Part shown: positions 38,691 to 48,679 of the stretch, piece by piece
Layout of the letters: each line of letters opens with the position of its first letter
Numbering within the stretch: position 1 is the stretch's first letter
Assembly (NCBI RefSeq): GCF_036323495.1
Contig: NZ_AP028947.1
Location: forward strand, 2,046,001-2,110,000
Origin: Limnobacter thiooxidans
GTDB lineage: Bacteria > Pseudomonadota > Gammaproteobacteria > Burkholderiales > Burkholderiaceae_B
Direction: 5' to 3'
DNA length: 64,000 nucleotides
Position numbers and translations under genes: made by a program
The notes under the pieces: model-generated
The model's database searches: none
What the model saw: only the letters and a program-made list of their open reading frames with translations
What the model was told of the DNA's origin: nothing

Positions 38691-39851
38691 ATGTCTGAAC
38701 AGCAAACAACAACCCCCGGCTTCAAGCCCAAGAAATCAGTTGCCTTGTCTGGCACTGCCGCCGGCAACACAGCCCTGTGTACCGTAGGCCGCACCGGCAA
38801 CGATTTGGCTTACCGTGGTTACGACATTCTTGATTTGGCCACCACCACTGAATTTGAAGAAATTGCTTACCTGCTGGTGCATGGCAAGTTGCCCACCGTG
38901 GCTGAACTGGCTGGCTACAAGCAAAAACTGAAAGCACTGCGCGGTATTCCCGCTGGCGTGAAGCAGGCTCTGGAAGCCCTGCCCCCATCAGCCCACCCCA
39001 TGGATGTGATGCGCACGGGCGTTTCCGTACTGGGTTGCCTGCAGCCTGAGAAAGACGACCACAACCACCCCGGCGCGCGCGACATTGCCGACAAGCTGAT
39101 GGCCTCTTTGGGTTCCATGTTGCTGTACTGGTACCACTACAGCCACAACGGCAAGCGCATTGAAGTGGAAACCGACGACGATTCAATCGGCGGCCACTTC
39201 CTGCACCTGCTGCACGGCGAAAAGCCCCGCGACAGCTGGGTTAGTGCAATGCACACCTCGCTGATTCTGTACGCAGAACATGAATTCAACGCGTCCACTT
39301 TCACCAGCCGCGTGGTGGCCGGTACAGGTTCCGACATGTACTCCGCCATTTGTGGTGGCATTGGTGCCCTGCGTGGCCCCAAGCACGGCGGCGCCAACGA
39401 AGTGGCTTTCGAAATCCAGAAGCGTTACGACAACCCTGCAGAAGCCGAGGCCGACATTCGCGCCCGTGTTGAGCGCAAGGAAGTGGTCATCGGTTTTGGT
39501 CACCCTGTGTACACCGTGAGCGACCCCCGCAACGTGGTCATCAAGAAAGTGGCAGAAGACCTCTCCAAAGAACAGAACAACATGAAGATGTACGACATCG
39601 CCGAACGCCTTGAAAGCGTGATGTGGGAAATCAAGAAAATGTTCCCCAACCTGGACTGGTTCAGCGCCGTGAGCTACCACATGATGGGCGTGCCCACCGC
39701 CATGTTCACACCCCTGTTCGTGATTGCTCGCACTTCCGGCTGGAGCGCCCACGTGATTGAGCAACGCATTGATGGCAAGATCATTCGCCCAAGCGCCAAC
39801 TACACAGGCCCTGAAGACCAGAAATTCGTGCCCATCAACGAGCGCAAGTAA
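38691..39851 (+). CDS. prpC: 2-methylcitrate synthase PrpC
   Basis: 386 residues from ATG 38691 with a CAGGAGA ribosome site. Citrate-synthase-type active-site motifs are [30 protein letters not shown] and [13 protein letters not shown]. The short length separates it from GltA (435) in the same window. It condenses propionyl-CoA and oxaloacetate. Confidence 0.97.
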   Translation: MSEQQTTTPGFKPKKSVALSGTAAGNTALCTVGRTGNDLAYRGYDILDLATTTEFEEIAYLLVHGKLPTVAELAGYKQKLKALRGIPAGVKQALEALPPSAHPMDVMRTGVSVLGCLQPEKDDHNHPGARDIADKLMASLGSMLLYWYHYSHNGKRIEVETDDDSIGGHFLHLLHGEKPRDSWVSAMHTSLILYAEHEFNASTFTSRVVAGTGSDMYSAICGGIGALRGPKHGGANEVAFEIQKRYDNPAEAEADIRARVERKEVVIGFGHPVYTVSDPRNVVIKKVAEDLSKEQNNMKMYDIAERLESVMWEIKKMFPNLDWFSAVSYHMMGVPTAMFTPLFVIARTSGWSAHVIEQRIDGKIIRPSANYTGPEDQKFVPINERK

Positions 39852-39863
39852 TACGGAACCAAC

Positions 39864-42488
39864 ATGAGCATGAACAAAGAATTTCGCAAACAACTGCCCG
39901 GCACTGCGCTTGATTTCTTCGACACCCAAGCGGCTGTGGATGCGATCGAGCCCGGCGCCTGGGACAAGCTGCCTTACACCAGCAAAGTGTTGGCCGAGCA
40001 ACTGGTGCGCCGCTGCGAGCCGTCTGCATTGACAGACAGTCTGAAGCAACTGGTGTACCGCAAGCGCGACCTGGACTTTCCCTGGTACCCCGCACGCGTG
40101 GTGTGCCACGACATTCTGGGCCAAACTGCCCTGGTGGATTTGGCAGGCCTGCGCAACGCCATTGCAGACCAGGGCGGTGACCCGTCACTGGTGAACCCCG
40201 TGGTGCCCACGCAATTGATCGTGGATCATTCACTGGCCGTGGAATGTGGCGGCTTTGACCCCGATGCATTCCAGAAAAACCGCGACATTGAAGAACGCCG
40301 CAACGAAGACCGTTTCCACTTCATCAACTGGACCAAGACTGCATTCAAGAATGTGGACGTGATTCCAGCGGGCAACGGCATCATGCACCAGATCAACCTG
40401 GAAAAAATGTCGCCCGTGGTTCAGGTTCGTGAAGGCGTAGCTTTCCCCGACACCTGCGTCGGCACTGACAGCCACACACCACACGTGGACGCGCTTGGCG
40501 TGATTTCCATTGGTGTAGGTGGTCTGGAAGCTGAAACAGTGATGCTGGGCCGTGCATCCATGATGCGACTGCCCGATATCGTTGGCGTGGAACTGACTGG
40601 CAAGCGCCAGCCCGGCATTACGGCCACCGACATCGTGCTGGAACTGACCGCATTCCTGCGCAAGGAACGTGTTGTCGGTGCCTACATCGAATTCTTCGGT
40701 GAAGGTGCCAACAGCCTGAGCATTGGCGACCGCGCCACCATTTCCAACATGACACCGGAATACGGTGCCACCGCCGCGATGTTCTACATCGACGAGCAAA
40801 CTATTGACTACCTCAAGCTGACTGGCCGTGAAGACGAACAGGTCAAGCTGGTAGAACAGTACGCCAAACACACTGGCCTGTGGGCCAGCAAAATGGTGGG
40901 TGCTGAATACGAACGCGTGTTGAGCTTTGACTTGAGCAAGGTTGTGCGCAGCATGGCTGGCCCTTCCAACCCACATGCACGCGTGGCCACCAGTGACCTG
41001 GCTGCCAAGGGCATTGCCGGCAACCTGGACGCAGCACGCGCACAGGAAGCCGAAGGCCTGATGCCCGATGGCGCAGTGATTATTGCCGCCATTACAAGCT
41101 GCACCAACACCAGCAACCCGCGTAATGTGGTGGCTGCTGCCCTGTTGGCCCGCAAGGCCAATGAACTGGGCCTGGTGCGCAAGCCCTGGGTGAAGTCCTC
41201 TTTCGCACCGGGTTCGAAAGTGGCCGAGTTGTATCTGAAAGACTCGGGCCTGTTGCCTGAACTTGAAAAACTGGGCTTTGGCATTGTGGCGTTTGCATGC
41301 ACAACCTGCAACGGCATGAGCGGTGCGCTTGACCCTGTTATTCAGCAGGAAATCATTGAGCGCGATTTGTATGCCACAGCCGTATTGAGCGGCAACCGCA
41401 ACTTCGATGGACGCATTCACCCCTACGCAAAGCAAGCCTTCCTGGCTTCGCCCCCGCTGGTGGTGGCTTACGCCATTGCGGGCACAATCCGCTTTGATAT
41501 CGAACAGGATGTGCTGGGTGTGGTCGATGGCAAGGAAATTCGCCTGAAAGACCTGTGGCCTTCAGACGAAGAAATCGACGCGATTGTGAAGCAGTTCGTG
41601 AAGCCTTCACAGTTCCGCGAAATCTACATTCCGATGTTTGATTTGGGTGCAATTGAAGAAGCGAAAAGCCCGCTGTACGACTGGCGCCCGCAAAGCACCT
41701 ACATTCGTCGCCCGCCCTACTGGGACACAGAAGGTCAAGGCGCTTTGGCAGCACGTCCACGCACACTGAAAAACATGCGCCCATTGGCGGTGCTGGGTGA
41801 CAACATCACGACTGATCACCTCAGCCCATCGAACGCGATCATGATGAACAGTGCGGCCGGTGAATACCTGCACAAAATGGGCTTGCCTGAAGAAGACTTC
41901 AACAGCTACGCCACGCACCGCGGTGACCACCTGACTGCGCAACGCGCCACTTTTGCCAACCCCACATTGCTGAACGAAATGGTTCGCGATGAGAACGGCA
42001 ATGTGAAAAAAGGCTCGCTGGCCCGCATTGAACCGGAAGGCAAAGTGACCCGCATGTGGGAAGCCATTGAAACCTACATGGACCGTGGGCAACCGCTGAT
42101 CATTATTGCGGGTGCTGACTACGGTCAGGGTTCTTCACGCGACTGGGCCGCCAAGGGCGTTCGCCTGGCCGGTGTGGAAGCCATTGTTGCTGAAGGTTTC
42201 GAGCGTATTCACCGCACCAACCTGATTGGCATGGGCACCCTGCCCCTGGAATTCAAGGCAGGCGACACGCGCCACACCTACAACATCGACGGCACGGAAG
42301 TGTTTGAAGTGGTGGGCGATCGCAGCCCGCGTGCAACCCTGACTGTGGTCATGACCCGCAAGAATGGCGAGCGCGTGGAATTCCCCGTGACTTGCCGTTT
42401 GGACACAGCCGAAGAAGTTTCAATTTACGAAGCTGGCGGCGTGTTGCAGCGTTTTGCGCAAGACTTCCTGGAAGGAAAAGCTGCATGA
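39864..42488 (+). CDS. acnD: 2-methylcitrate dehydratase, Fe-S type, AcnD
   Basis: 874 residues, aconitase fold. Cluster-binding cysteines are in [10 protein letters not shown] and FACTTCNGMSG; the swivelling C-domain has [16 protein letters not shown]. AcnD converts 2-methylcitrate to methylaconitate and works with PrpF. It replaces PrpD, which is absent here. The 12-bp gap to prpC and 4-bp overlap with prpF support one transcript. Confidence 0.96.
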   Translation: MSMNKEFRKQLPGTALDFFDTQAAVDAIEPGAWDKLPYTSKVLAEQLVRRCEPSALTDSLKQLVYRKRDLDFPWYPARVVCHDILGQTALVDLAGLRNAIADQGGDPSLVNPVVPTQLIVDHSLAVECGGFDPDAFQKNRDIEERRNEDRFHFINWTKTAFKNVDVIPAGNGIMHQINLEKMSPVVQVREGVAFPDTCVGTDSHTPHVDALGVISIGVGGLEAETVMLGRASMMRLPDIVGVELTGKRQPGITATDIVLELTAFLRKERVVGAYIEFFGEGANSLSIGDRATISNMTPEYGATAAMFYIDEQTIDYLKLTGREDEQVKLVEQYAKHTGLWASKMVGAEYERVLSFDLSKVVRSMAGPSNPHARVATSDLAAKGIAGNLDAARAQEAEGLMPDGAVIIAAITSCTNTSNPRNVVAAALLARKANELGLVRKPWVKSSFAPGSKVAELYLKDSGLLPELEKLGFGIVAFACTTCNGMSGALDPVIQQEIIERDLYATAVLSGNRNFDGRIHPYAKQAFLASPPLVVAYAIAGTIRFDIEQDVLGVVDGKEIRLKDLWPSDEEIDAIVKQFVKPSQFREIYIPMFDLGAIEEAKSPLYDWRPQSTYIRRPPYWDTEGQGALAARPRTLKNMRPLAVLGDNITTDHLSPSNAIMMNSAAGEYLHKMGLPEEDFNSYATHRGDHLTAQRATFANPTLLNEMVRDENGNVKKGSLARIEPEGKVTRMWEAIETYMDRGQPLIIIAGADYGQGSSRDWAAKGVRLAGVEAIVAEGFERIHRTNLIGMGTLPLEFKAGDTRHTYNIDGTEVFEVVGDRSPRATLTVVMTRKNGERVEFPVTCRLDTAEEVSIYEAGGVLQRFAQDFLEGKAA

Positions 42489-43675
42489 CCACTCAACAAA
42501 TAAAAGTGCCCGCCACCTACATGCGTGGCGGCACCAGCAAGGGCGTGTTTTTCAGGTTGCAGGACTTGCCGCAAGCCTGCCAGCAACCGGGCGAGGCGCG
42601 TGACAAGTTGCTGTTGCGCGTTATCGGCAGTCCCGACCCCTACGGCAAGCAAATTGACGGCATGGGTGGTGCAACATCTTCCACCAGCAAAACCGTGATT
42701 TTAAGCAAGAGCAGCCAGGCCGATCACGATGTGGATTACCTGTTTGGTCAAGTGTCGATCGACAAGGCTTTTGTGGACTGGAGCGGCAACTGCGGCAACC
42801 TGTCTTCAGCAGTCGGTTCATTCGCGGTGGCCAGCGGTTTGGTGGATTCAGCGCGTGTGCCGCACAACGGCGTTTGCGTGGTGCGTATTTGGCAAGCCAA
42901 CATTGGCAAAACCATCATTGCGCATGTGCCCATCACCGACGGCCTGGTGCAGGAAACAGGCGACTTTGAACTCGACGGGGTGACATTCCCGGCGGCTGAA
43001 GTGGTGCTTGAATTCCTGGACCCAGCCGATGAAGGTGAAGACGGTGCTGCAGGTTCCATGTTCCCCACCGGCAATTTGGTGGACGACCTGGAAGTGCCCG
43101 GCATCGGCACACTGAAAGCCACGCTGATCAATGCCGGCATTCCCACGATTTTCGTGAATGCCGATAGCATTGGCTACACCGGGTGCGAATTGCAAGACCA
43201 CATCAACAGCGATGCTGAAGCCTTGAAAAAATTCGAAACCATTCGCGCCCACGGCGCGGTGAAGATGGGTTTGATCAAGCACATTGATGAGGCTGCAAAA
43301 CGCCAGCACACGCCCAAGGTGGCGTTCGTGGCACCACCACAAACCTACACCAGTTCAAGCGGCAAAGTGGTTCAGGCCGAGGGTGTTGATTTGCTGGTGC
43401 GCGCCATGAGCATGGGCAAACTGCACCATGCCATGATGGGTACTGCGGCGGTTGCCATCGGTACGGCTGCGGCTGTTCCAGGTACTTTGGTGAACTTGGC
43501 AGCCGGGGGAATTGAACGAGAAGCTGTTCGCTTTGGCCACCCCAGCGGCACCTTGCGTGTAGGCGCGCAAGCAGTCATGGAAAACGGCCAGTGGGCCGTG
43601 AAAAAAGCCATCATGAGCCGCAGTGCGCGGGTGTTGATGGAAGGCTGGGTACGGGTACCCGGCGACACGCTGTAA
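42485..43675 (+). CDS. prpF: 2-methylaconitate isomerase PrpF
   Basis: 396 residues from ATG 42485, which overlaps the acnD stop (ATGA). The opening MTTQQIKVPATYMRGGTSKG is diagnostic, and GMGGATSSTSKTVIL and DWSGNCGNLSSAVG follow. It has the diaminopimelate-epimerase-like fold and isomerises trans/cis methylaconitate made by AcnD. A long hairpin follows its stop. Confidence 0.96.
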   Translation: MTTQQIKVPATYMRGGTSKGVFFRLQDLPQACQQPGEARDKLLLRVIGSPDPYGKQIDGMGGATSSTSKTVILSKSSQADHDVDYLFGQVSIDKAFVDWSGNCGNLSSAVGSFAVASGLVDSARVPHNGVCVVRIWQANIGKTIIAHVPITDGLVQETGDFELDGVTFPAAEVVLEFLDPADEGEDGAAGSMFPTGNLVDDLEVPGIGTLKATLINAGIPTIFVNADSIGYTGCELQDHINSDAEALKKFETIRAHGAVKMGLIKHIDEAAKRQHTPKVAFVAPPQTYTSSSGKVVQAEGVDLLVRAMSMGKLHHAMMGTAAVAIGTAAAVPGTLVNLAAGGIEREAVRFGHPSGTLRVGAQAVMENGQWAVKKAIMSRSARVLMEGWVRVPGDTL

Positions 43676-43692
43676 ATTCTGCTGAAGTAAAT

Positions 43693-43726
43693 GACATGCA
43701 CAAGGAACTAGTTTCCTTGTGCTGTC
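43693..43726. terminator. Palindrome after prpF (possible terminator)
   Basis: GCACAAGGAA (43698-43707) and TTCCTTGTGC (43713-43722) form a perfect 10-bp stem with a 5-base loop; GACA/TGTC extends it by four pairs past a single-base bulge. No T-run follows on the plus strand, so it may act as an mRNA 3'-end stabiliser rather than an intrinsic terminator. Confidence 0.5.
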
Positions 43727-43923
43727 ACCAAAAACGTCAAGTTTCGTTTCTCAAGCATGGCAAGGTGTGGTGAAGAATTTAAAGCATCAACGCCACAATG
43801 GCCCAGTTCCACAAGCTGGTACAGCCACCCCTCCGTTGAGTCACCCATCCTAGTTACACCCCCTGAGGTTCACTAAGCTCGCAGCTCTCCATTCTGTACC
43901 ACCATAACAATGAGGAGCAATAA

Positions 43924-46593
43924 ATGCCTGTCAGTGAATCAATTCATTCCAATATCACCCACCTGAGCCTAAGCGAAGGGGCGCTGAGTTTATCAAGTCA
44001 AAGTTCTGCTTCACCCGGAATGGAAGACCTACAGCCGGTGCTGCTTGAACTCGCGGTCAAAGGCTTGCCCGAACAGCAAGTGCAGGCTGTGCAAACGCTG
44101 CTGATCACTCTGGAGAAAACACCAGATCTGACCACGAACCAGGTCTTTGAACTGACGAGCCGCACCATGCCGGAACTGTTGGCCAAACCCGAGGCGCTGG
44201 CCAACGTATTCAAATACCTTAATTGCCGGTTCATGATCAATGAGCAAATGAAATGCACAGTTGAACACCCCGGATTCCAATACAAACATTCCTTGAGGGG
44301 CAGCGTTTCTTCACTTTCACGTCTACAGGCCGAGAACAATCCCCTCGAGAGCGGTAGCGAAAGCAGTTTCAGAATATCGCCAGTTCTCACTGCCCACCCT
44401 ACCCAGCTAAACCGTCCGGAAAGTGCAGACAAACTGTTGAAAGGACTTCCTGCGGTGTTGAGTGGCCAGAAGCCGGTTGGAGAGTTTTGCTCGGAGCTCT
44501 GGAATGTGGTTGGACCCAGACCTCAGAAACCAAAGATCAGCGATGAAACACAATGTTTTCGAGCCCCACTCAAACACATGATGGAGGCCAGTGCACGAAC
44601 CCACAAATTGATTCGCGACGCCATGGTGGATCAAGGCAAGCCTCCAATTCAAAAACCAGTTGTTGAAGCCGGCAACTGGATTTCAGGCGATCGGGATGGT
44701 AACCCGACCATTCGACCGGAGGACCTGGAAAATGCATTGAAGCAATCCTGTAGCCTGGCCTTTGAAATTTACAGCAACAAGCTGGAACCTCAGAAAGACA
44801 GCAAACCTGACAGCCTACCCAATTTGTTCATCAAGGCTGGGAACAAACAACATTTGAACCAGTTGCGAAACCAAGTTGAAGCCACGCAAAAAAGGCTGCT
44901 GCACCATGTTCCGGCAAACACAGGGGAAGCTGGGTTTCGAGACCCTGGCGAGTTCGTAACGCATCTGAAAACCCTGCGCGATGATCTGGACTGGGATGCG
45001 CTTGACATCATTGATCAAGATATTTTGGATCGAAAACTCGATCAATTGATGCTGTCTGTAAAAACTTTTGGATTTCATGGTGCGAGCACCGACATTCGAC
45101 AGAATAGCGAGGTGAACGAACGCACAGTTCACTCCTTGTTGAAAGCAGCCAACCCGAATGCGGATTATTTGTCTCTTCCTGAAGATGACCGCATCAGCCT
45201 GCTGAATCAGGTACTGAACGAGCCAGCACCCTTGCACATGGAAGGCTCATTGACCAGCAACCAGCCTGACATTCAATTGGAGCTGGATTTTCTTCACACC
45301 TACCAAGGCCTTCGTGAACGTTTTGGGCCACAGGCCCTGCAAAACATTATTACAGCCAACACTGAAACCCCGAGCGACATGCTGGAGGTTTGCTTTCTGC
45401 TGAAGTACGCGGGCCTGATTGAGCCGGGCAAACCGAGCATGAATGTGGTGCCCTTGATCGAGACAGTGCCCGATCTGAAAAACGCCAGCCGCCTGTTGAA
45501 AAACATGCTGGAGAACACCTGGTACCGTGGAAAACTGGCAGCCGAGGGCGATATTCAACAGGTGATGCTGGGCTACAGCGACAGCATGCGGTCGAACGGC
45601 ATTACCGCAGCCGCCTGGGAGGTTCACAAGAAAAGCAGCGAGCTCACGGATTTGGCAGCCGAATATGGCGTGAAAATTCATCCTTTTCACGGACGAGGTG
45701 GCACGCCGGCTCGAGGTGCGCGGCCCGAAGGTTACAGCAAGGAAATTGCCTATCAGGACGGTGCATCGCTGATGACAGGACTTCGTCAAACCGAGCAGGG
45801 TGAAGAAGTCATCAAGAAGTTTGGAACCCGTGCACTGGCGGACAAAAATGTCGCCGAAATGGTGACTGCGACACTGGACACCAGCGCCAGAGGAAGTGAC
45901 ACCCAAATCAGGAAGTTCGCCAAAACCATGGACTGGCTGGCCAACAAAGCGGATCAAACCTATCGGGAACTGTACACCCCGGCACTGGCCAATTTCCTGA
46001 AAAGAACCACCCCACTGGAATATGTCGCGCTGAGCAATGCGGGTAGCCGCCCCGCGAGCCGAAGAGCCAATCTGCAAGGGCAGGAATACCTCGACAAACT
46101 GCGTGCCATTCCTTATGTGGCGGCATGGAACCAGTCGGGTTCACATGCTGTGGCCTACTATGGGTTGGGGAAAGCCTTGAGTGACTATGTGAACCAGCCC
46201 GATGGAAAAGCCACTTTGCGCATGAAAGAGCTGACCCAGATGTACAAGGAATGGCCATTTTTCAAAAACCTCATTGACCGTTCAGCCACTGCCCTTGGAG
46301 AGGCCAATATCGAGGTTGCGGGACACTATTCAGCCCTGTCACCAGACACTTCAGCAATTTTTGAAAAAATCAGGGCTGAACACAAACGCACGGAGGACAT
46401 GATTGGCTTGATCAGCGGAGACAACTTTGAGGTGAAGGAATCCGCTACAGACAGCCTTCGCCTGTTCGCGCATGCCGCCCAAGTAGAACTTCTGCGACGG
46501 GCAAACAGATCACCTTCTCAGGCTGACCTGCTGAAAAAGGAATTGGCCATGTCAATTCAAACATTGGCCAATGCCTTGGGGCGATTTGGTTAA
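43924..46593 (+). CDS. Divergent phosphoenolpyruvate carboxylase-family protein
   Basis: 889 residues, the usual PEPC length. Conserved PEPC landmarks are LTAHPTQ (155-161, His158), GNWISGDRDGNP (250-261), GYSDSMRSNG (550-559), FHGRGGTPARGAR (588-600, His589) and GSRPASRR. Several differ from the common enzyme: TAHPT is followed by Gln, Lys in GYSDSxK is Arg556, the Gly-rich loop is changed, and the C-terminus ends LGRFG instead of a RNTG-type tail. The first 32 residues are Ser-rich. It may be a distinct active clade or a non-standard paralogue. It converges with, and overlaps by 4 bp, the amidase gene. Confidence 0.8.
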   Translation: MPVSESIHSNITHLSLSEGALSLSSQSSASPGMEDLQPVLLELAVKGLPEQQVQAVQTLLITLEKTPDLTTNQVFELTSRTMPELLAKPEALANVFKYLNCRFMINEQMKCTVEHPGFQYKHSLRGSVSSLSRLQAENNPLESGSESSFRISPVLTAHPTQLNRPESADKLLKGLPAVLSGQKPVGEFCSELWNVVGPRPQKPKISDETQCFRAPLKHMMEASARTHKLIRDAMVDQGKPPIQKPVVEAGNWISGDRDGNPTIRPEDLENALKQSCSLAFEIYSNKLEPQKDSKPDSLPNLFIKAGNKQHLNQLRNQVEATQKRLLHHVPANTGEAGFRDPGEFVTHLKTLRDDLDWDALDIIDQDILDRKLDQLMLSVKTFGFHGASTDIRQNSEVNERTVHSLLKAANPNADYLSLPEDDRISLLNQVLNEPAPLHMEGSLTSNQPDIQLELDFLHTYQGLRERFGPQALQNIITANTETPSDMLEVCFLLKYAGLIEPGKPSMNVVPLIETVPDLKNASRLLKNMLENTWYRGKLAAEGDIQQVMLGYSDSMRSNGITAAAWEVHKKSSELTDLAAEYGVKIHPFHGRGGTPARGARPEGYSKEIAYQDGASLMTGLRQTEQGEEVIKKFGTRALADKNVAEMVTATLDTSARGSDTQIRKFAKTMDWLANKADQTYRELYTPALANFLKRTTPLEYVALSNAGSRPASRRANLQGQEYLDKLRAIPYVAAWNQSGSHAVAYYGLGKALSDYVNQPDGKATLRMKELTQMYKEWPFFKNLIDRSATALGEANIEVAGHYSALSPDTSAIFEKIRAEHKRTEDMIGLISGDNFEVKESATDSLRLFAHAAQVELLRRANRSPSQADLLKKELAMSIQTLANALGRFG

Positions 46594-48089
46594 ATGCCAG
46601 CGTGTATGGGCGGACGCTTGTCTGCCCAAGGTTTGGCCTGCTCTAACTGGGCGGCCAGACCCAGCAAAACATTTTCCTCGCCAAACCGGCCGGTGAACAT
46701 CATGCCAACCGGAATATTCTGTGCATTCCAGTGAAGCGGGACGCTCATTGACGGTTGGCCAGTGACGTTGGCCGGCATGGTTTGCGAACAATACTGATAG
46801 ACCCGACGCCCAGCCTTCAAAACAAAGTCTTTCTGCTTGGCGATGAACCCAATGGGCAAATAGCTGAGCGCTTTCAGTTCAATCAATTCCTGCGGCGTAG
46901 GGCGCAAACCACCTACAGCGATCGGCAATTCACCGAGGGTGCTGGTCAACAGGGCATCGTAGGGTTCAAAAAAGGTCATCCACTGCCGTGAAAACTGCGC
47001 CATGGTCCATACCGCATTGGCCACATCGGCACCATTGAAGCTGCGCCCCAATTTCATCAGCGCCCAGGTTCTGGCTTCAAAATCGGAAGGTTTGCTTTTG
47101 CGACCCAGAATGCGTTCTCCCTCTTTCAGGGTAGCTGCCATTTCTGAACACACCAGCACGGTGTAGGCGTAAATGAACTCTTCCTTGTTGATGGGTAACT
47201 TCACTTCTTCGCAAATGTGGCCCAGGCTTTCCAACAACTTGACGGTTTCAAGCACCCCCTGCCGGCAATCTTCATGCAAGGTCTCGCCCAAGGCGGGGTC
47301 AAGCGACCAGGCAATCTTAAGCTTCTTAGGCTTTGCAGCAATGGCACCGGCGTAGCTGCCTGCCGGGGGCGCAATGCGCAACAACTGCCCGGGGTAATTG
47401 CCTTGCAGGCAATCCAGCATGTGCGCGGAATCGCGAACGGTGCGCGAGACCACATGCTCGGCGATGAAACCGAACCAGCCATCAGGGTGATCAGGGCCCG
47501 AAGGTACCCTTCCCCTTGTGGGCTTCAGTCCAAACAAACCTGTGCAGGAAGCAGGCACTCGAATCGAGCCACCACCGTCACTGGCACTGGCCATGGGTAC
47601 GATACCCGCAGCAACTGCGGCCGAAGCACCGCCGCTGGACCCCCCAGGGCTGCGCAATGGATCCCAAGGGTTGCGACAAGGCCCAGTCAGTTCCGGCTCG
47701 GTCGAAGGCGTAATACCAAATTCAGGCGTGGCAGTTTTCCCGAATATGTTTAGGCCAGCGCGTTTAAAACGGGCCACGTACTCTGAATCCGCATTGGGTA
47801 TGTAACCTCTGTAGAAGCGACTGCCGCAACTCATTTCCACGCCGGCGTAACTGGCGATCAAATCCTTCAGCAAAAACGGAACCCCGGCAAACGCTCCTTC
47901 CACTGTCTCTTTGGATCGCGCGCGGGCAATGTCGTACATGGGTCGAATGACCGCATTGATACGTGGGTTTATTTTCTCGGTGCGCAAAATACTTTCTTCA
48001 AGCAGTTCGGCTGCAGTCACCTGGCCGGCTTTGACCAAATCAGCCAGGCCCAACGCATCATATTGATCGTATTCCTTGAATCCTGTCAT
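46590..48089 (-). CDS. Amidase-signature family hydrolase
   Basis: 499 residues. The amidase signature is RSPGGSSGGASAAVAAGIVPMASASDGGGSIRVPAS. The catalytic triad fits Lys75 (PFLLKDL), Ser151 and Ser175 with the usual spacing. Length and lack of gatB/gatC neighbours argue against GatA. It hydrolyses an amide; the substrate is unknown. No signal peptide is seen. Its 3' end overlaps the ppc-like gene by 4 bp. Confidence 0.88.
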   Translation of the reverse strand: MTGFKEYDQYDALGLADLVKAGQVTAAELLEESILRTEKINPRINAVIRPMYDIARARSKETVEGAFAGVPFLLKDLIASYAGVEMSCGSRFYRGYIPNADSEYVARFKRAGLNIFGKTATPEFGITPSTEPELTGPCRNPWDPLRSPGGSSGGASAAVAAGIVPMASASDGGGSIRVPASCTGLFGLKPTRGRVPSGPDHPDGWFGFIAEHVVSRTVRDSAHMLDCLQGNYPGQLLRIAPPAGSYAGAIAAKPKKLKIAWSLDPALGETLHEDCRQGVLETVKLLESLGHICEEVKLPINKEEFIYAYTVLVCSEMAATLKEGERILGRKSKPSDFEARTWALMKLGRSFNGADVANAVWTMAQFSRQWMTFFEPYDALLTSTLGELPIAVGGLRPTPQELIELKALSYLPIGFIAKQKDFVLKAGRRVYQYCSQTMPANVTGQPSMSVPLHWNAQNIPVGMMFTGRFGEENVLLGLAAQLEQAKPWADKRPPIHAGI

Positions 48090-48138
48090 TTTTCTGAGCC
48101 TCTGTGAATTTGAAATGATTACACCGTATAGGTGAATA

Positions 48139-48159
48139 TATTACCCCACTCAGGTAATA
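48139..48159. promoter_or_regulatory. Operator-like palindrome between amidase and receiver-like gene
   Basis: TATTACC-N7-GGTAATA is a perfect 7-bp inverted repeat in the 133-bp divergent gap, 50 bp before the amidase start. It may bind a regulator of either gene; none is identified. Confidence 0.4.
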
Positions 48160-48222
48160 CTCACCCCGGGTGAAAACCTGAACAATAGGTCATCAAAACA
48201 TTTACTCGGCCCTATTGTTTGC

Positions 48223-48648
48223 ATGAAACCAAGTTCACGTCCCTGCGTAGTTTTAAGTGACTACCCCATCAAAATGATGGCATACCAACGCTTCCTGAGC
48301 GGCTTGGGTGAGAACGGCGTACTTGCCCTCAGAACTCTGTCAATGGACGACATCACGTTCGGAAACAAGGCAAAACTGGTGGTTTGCGACATGAATGTCA
48401 TGGAAGAACTCGAGGCAGAGACGTTGGCGCAAATTGAAGAACTGTTTCCCTTGGCCAATATTCTTTTTTTGGAAGAAGACCACAGCGACATGAAAATTCG
48501 CTTTGCTGGTCAGAGGGATATATGCCGACTGGGCAAACTGGCTGAGATCAATGTGATTTACTCCACCATCAAGGAACTGCTTTTGCAGTCCAGCCATGCA
48601 TTAACCTGTCTTACGGACAAACAAGCGAGACAAGCTGAACAAACATGA
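48223..48648 (+). CDS. Stand-alone receiver-like protein, unknown
   Basis: 141 residues. The layout of alternating strands and helices (CVVLSDYPIKMMAYQRFL, KLVVCDMNVMEEL, LANILFLEEDHSDMKIRFAGQRDI) recalls a response-regulator receiver of the LuxR type: an Asp near strand 1, LVVCDMN with a candidate phospho-Asp, and a later LFLEED strand. There is no DNA-binding output domain, and the usual Lys of strand 5 is not clear. It could be a pseudo-receiver. Function unknown. Confidence 0.55.
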   Translation: MKPSSRPCVVLSDYPIKMMAYQRFLSGLGENGVLALRTLSMDDITFGNKAKLVVCDMNVMEELEAETLAQIEELFPLANILFLEEDHSDMKIRFAGQRDICRLGKLAEINVIYSTIKELLLQSSHALTCLTDKQARQAEQT

Positions 48649-48679
48649 AAAAAGCCACCCCGCAGGGTGGCTTTTTTTA
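48648..48679. terminator. Bidirectional terminator between receiver-like gene and acnB
   Basis: AAAGCCACCC (48651-48660) / GGGTGGCTTT (48665-48674), loop CGCA, with A residues before and T residues after. It can end both convergent transcripts. Confidence 0.92.

Noticed and set aside
39183..41435. Long minus-strand frames opposite prpC and acnD
   Set aside because: Frames of 313 and 401 codons come from codon bias on the opposite strand; composition is His/Ala/Gln-rich without motifs.
46590..46593. Frameshift or fusion between the PEPC-like gene and the amidase
   Set aside because: The genes are on opposite strands and merely share four bases at their ends.
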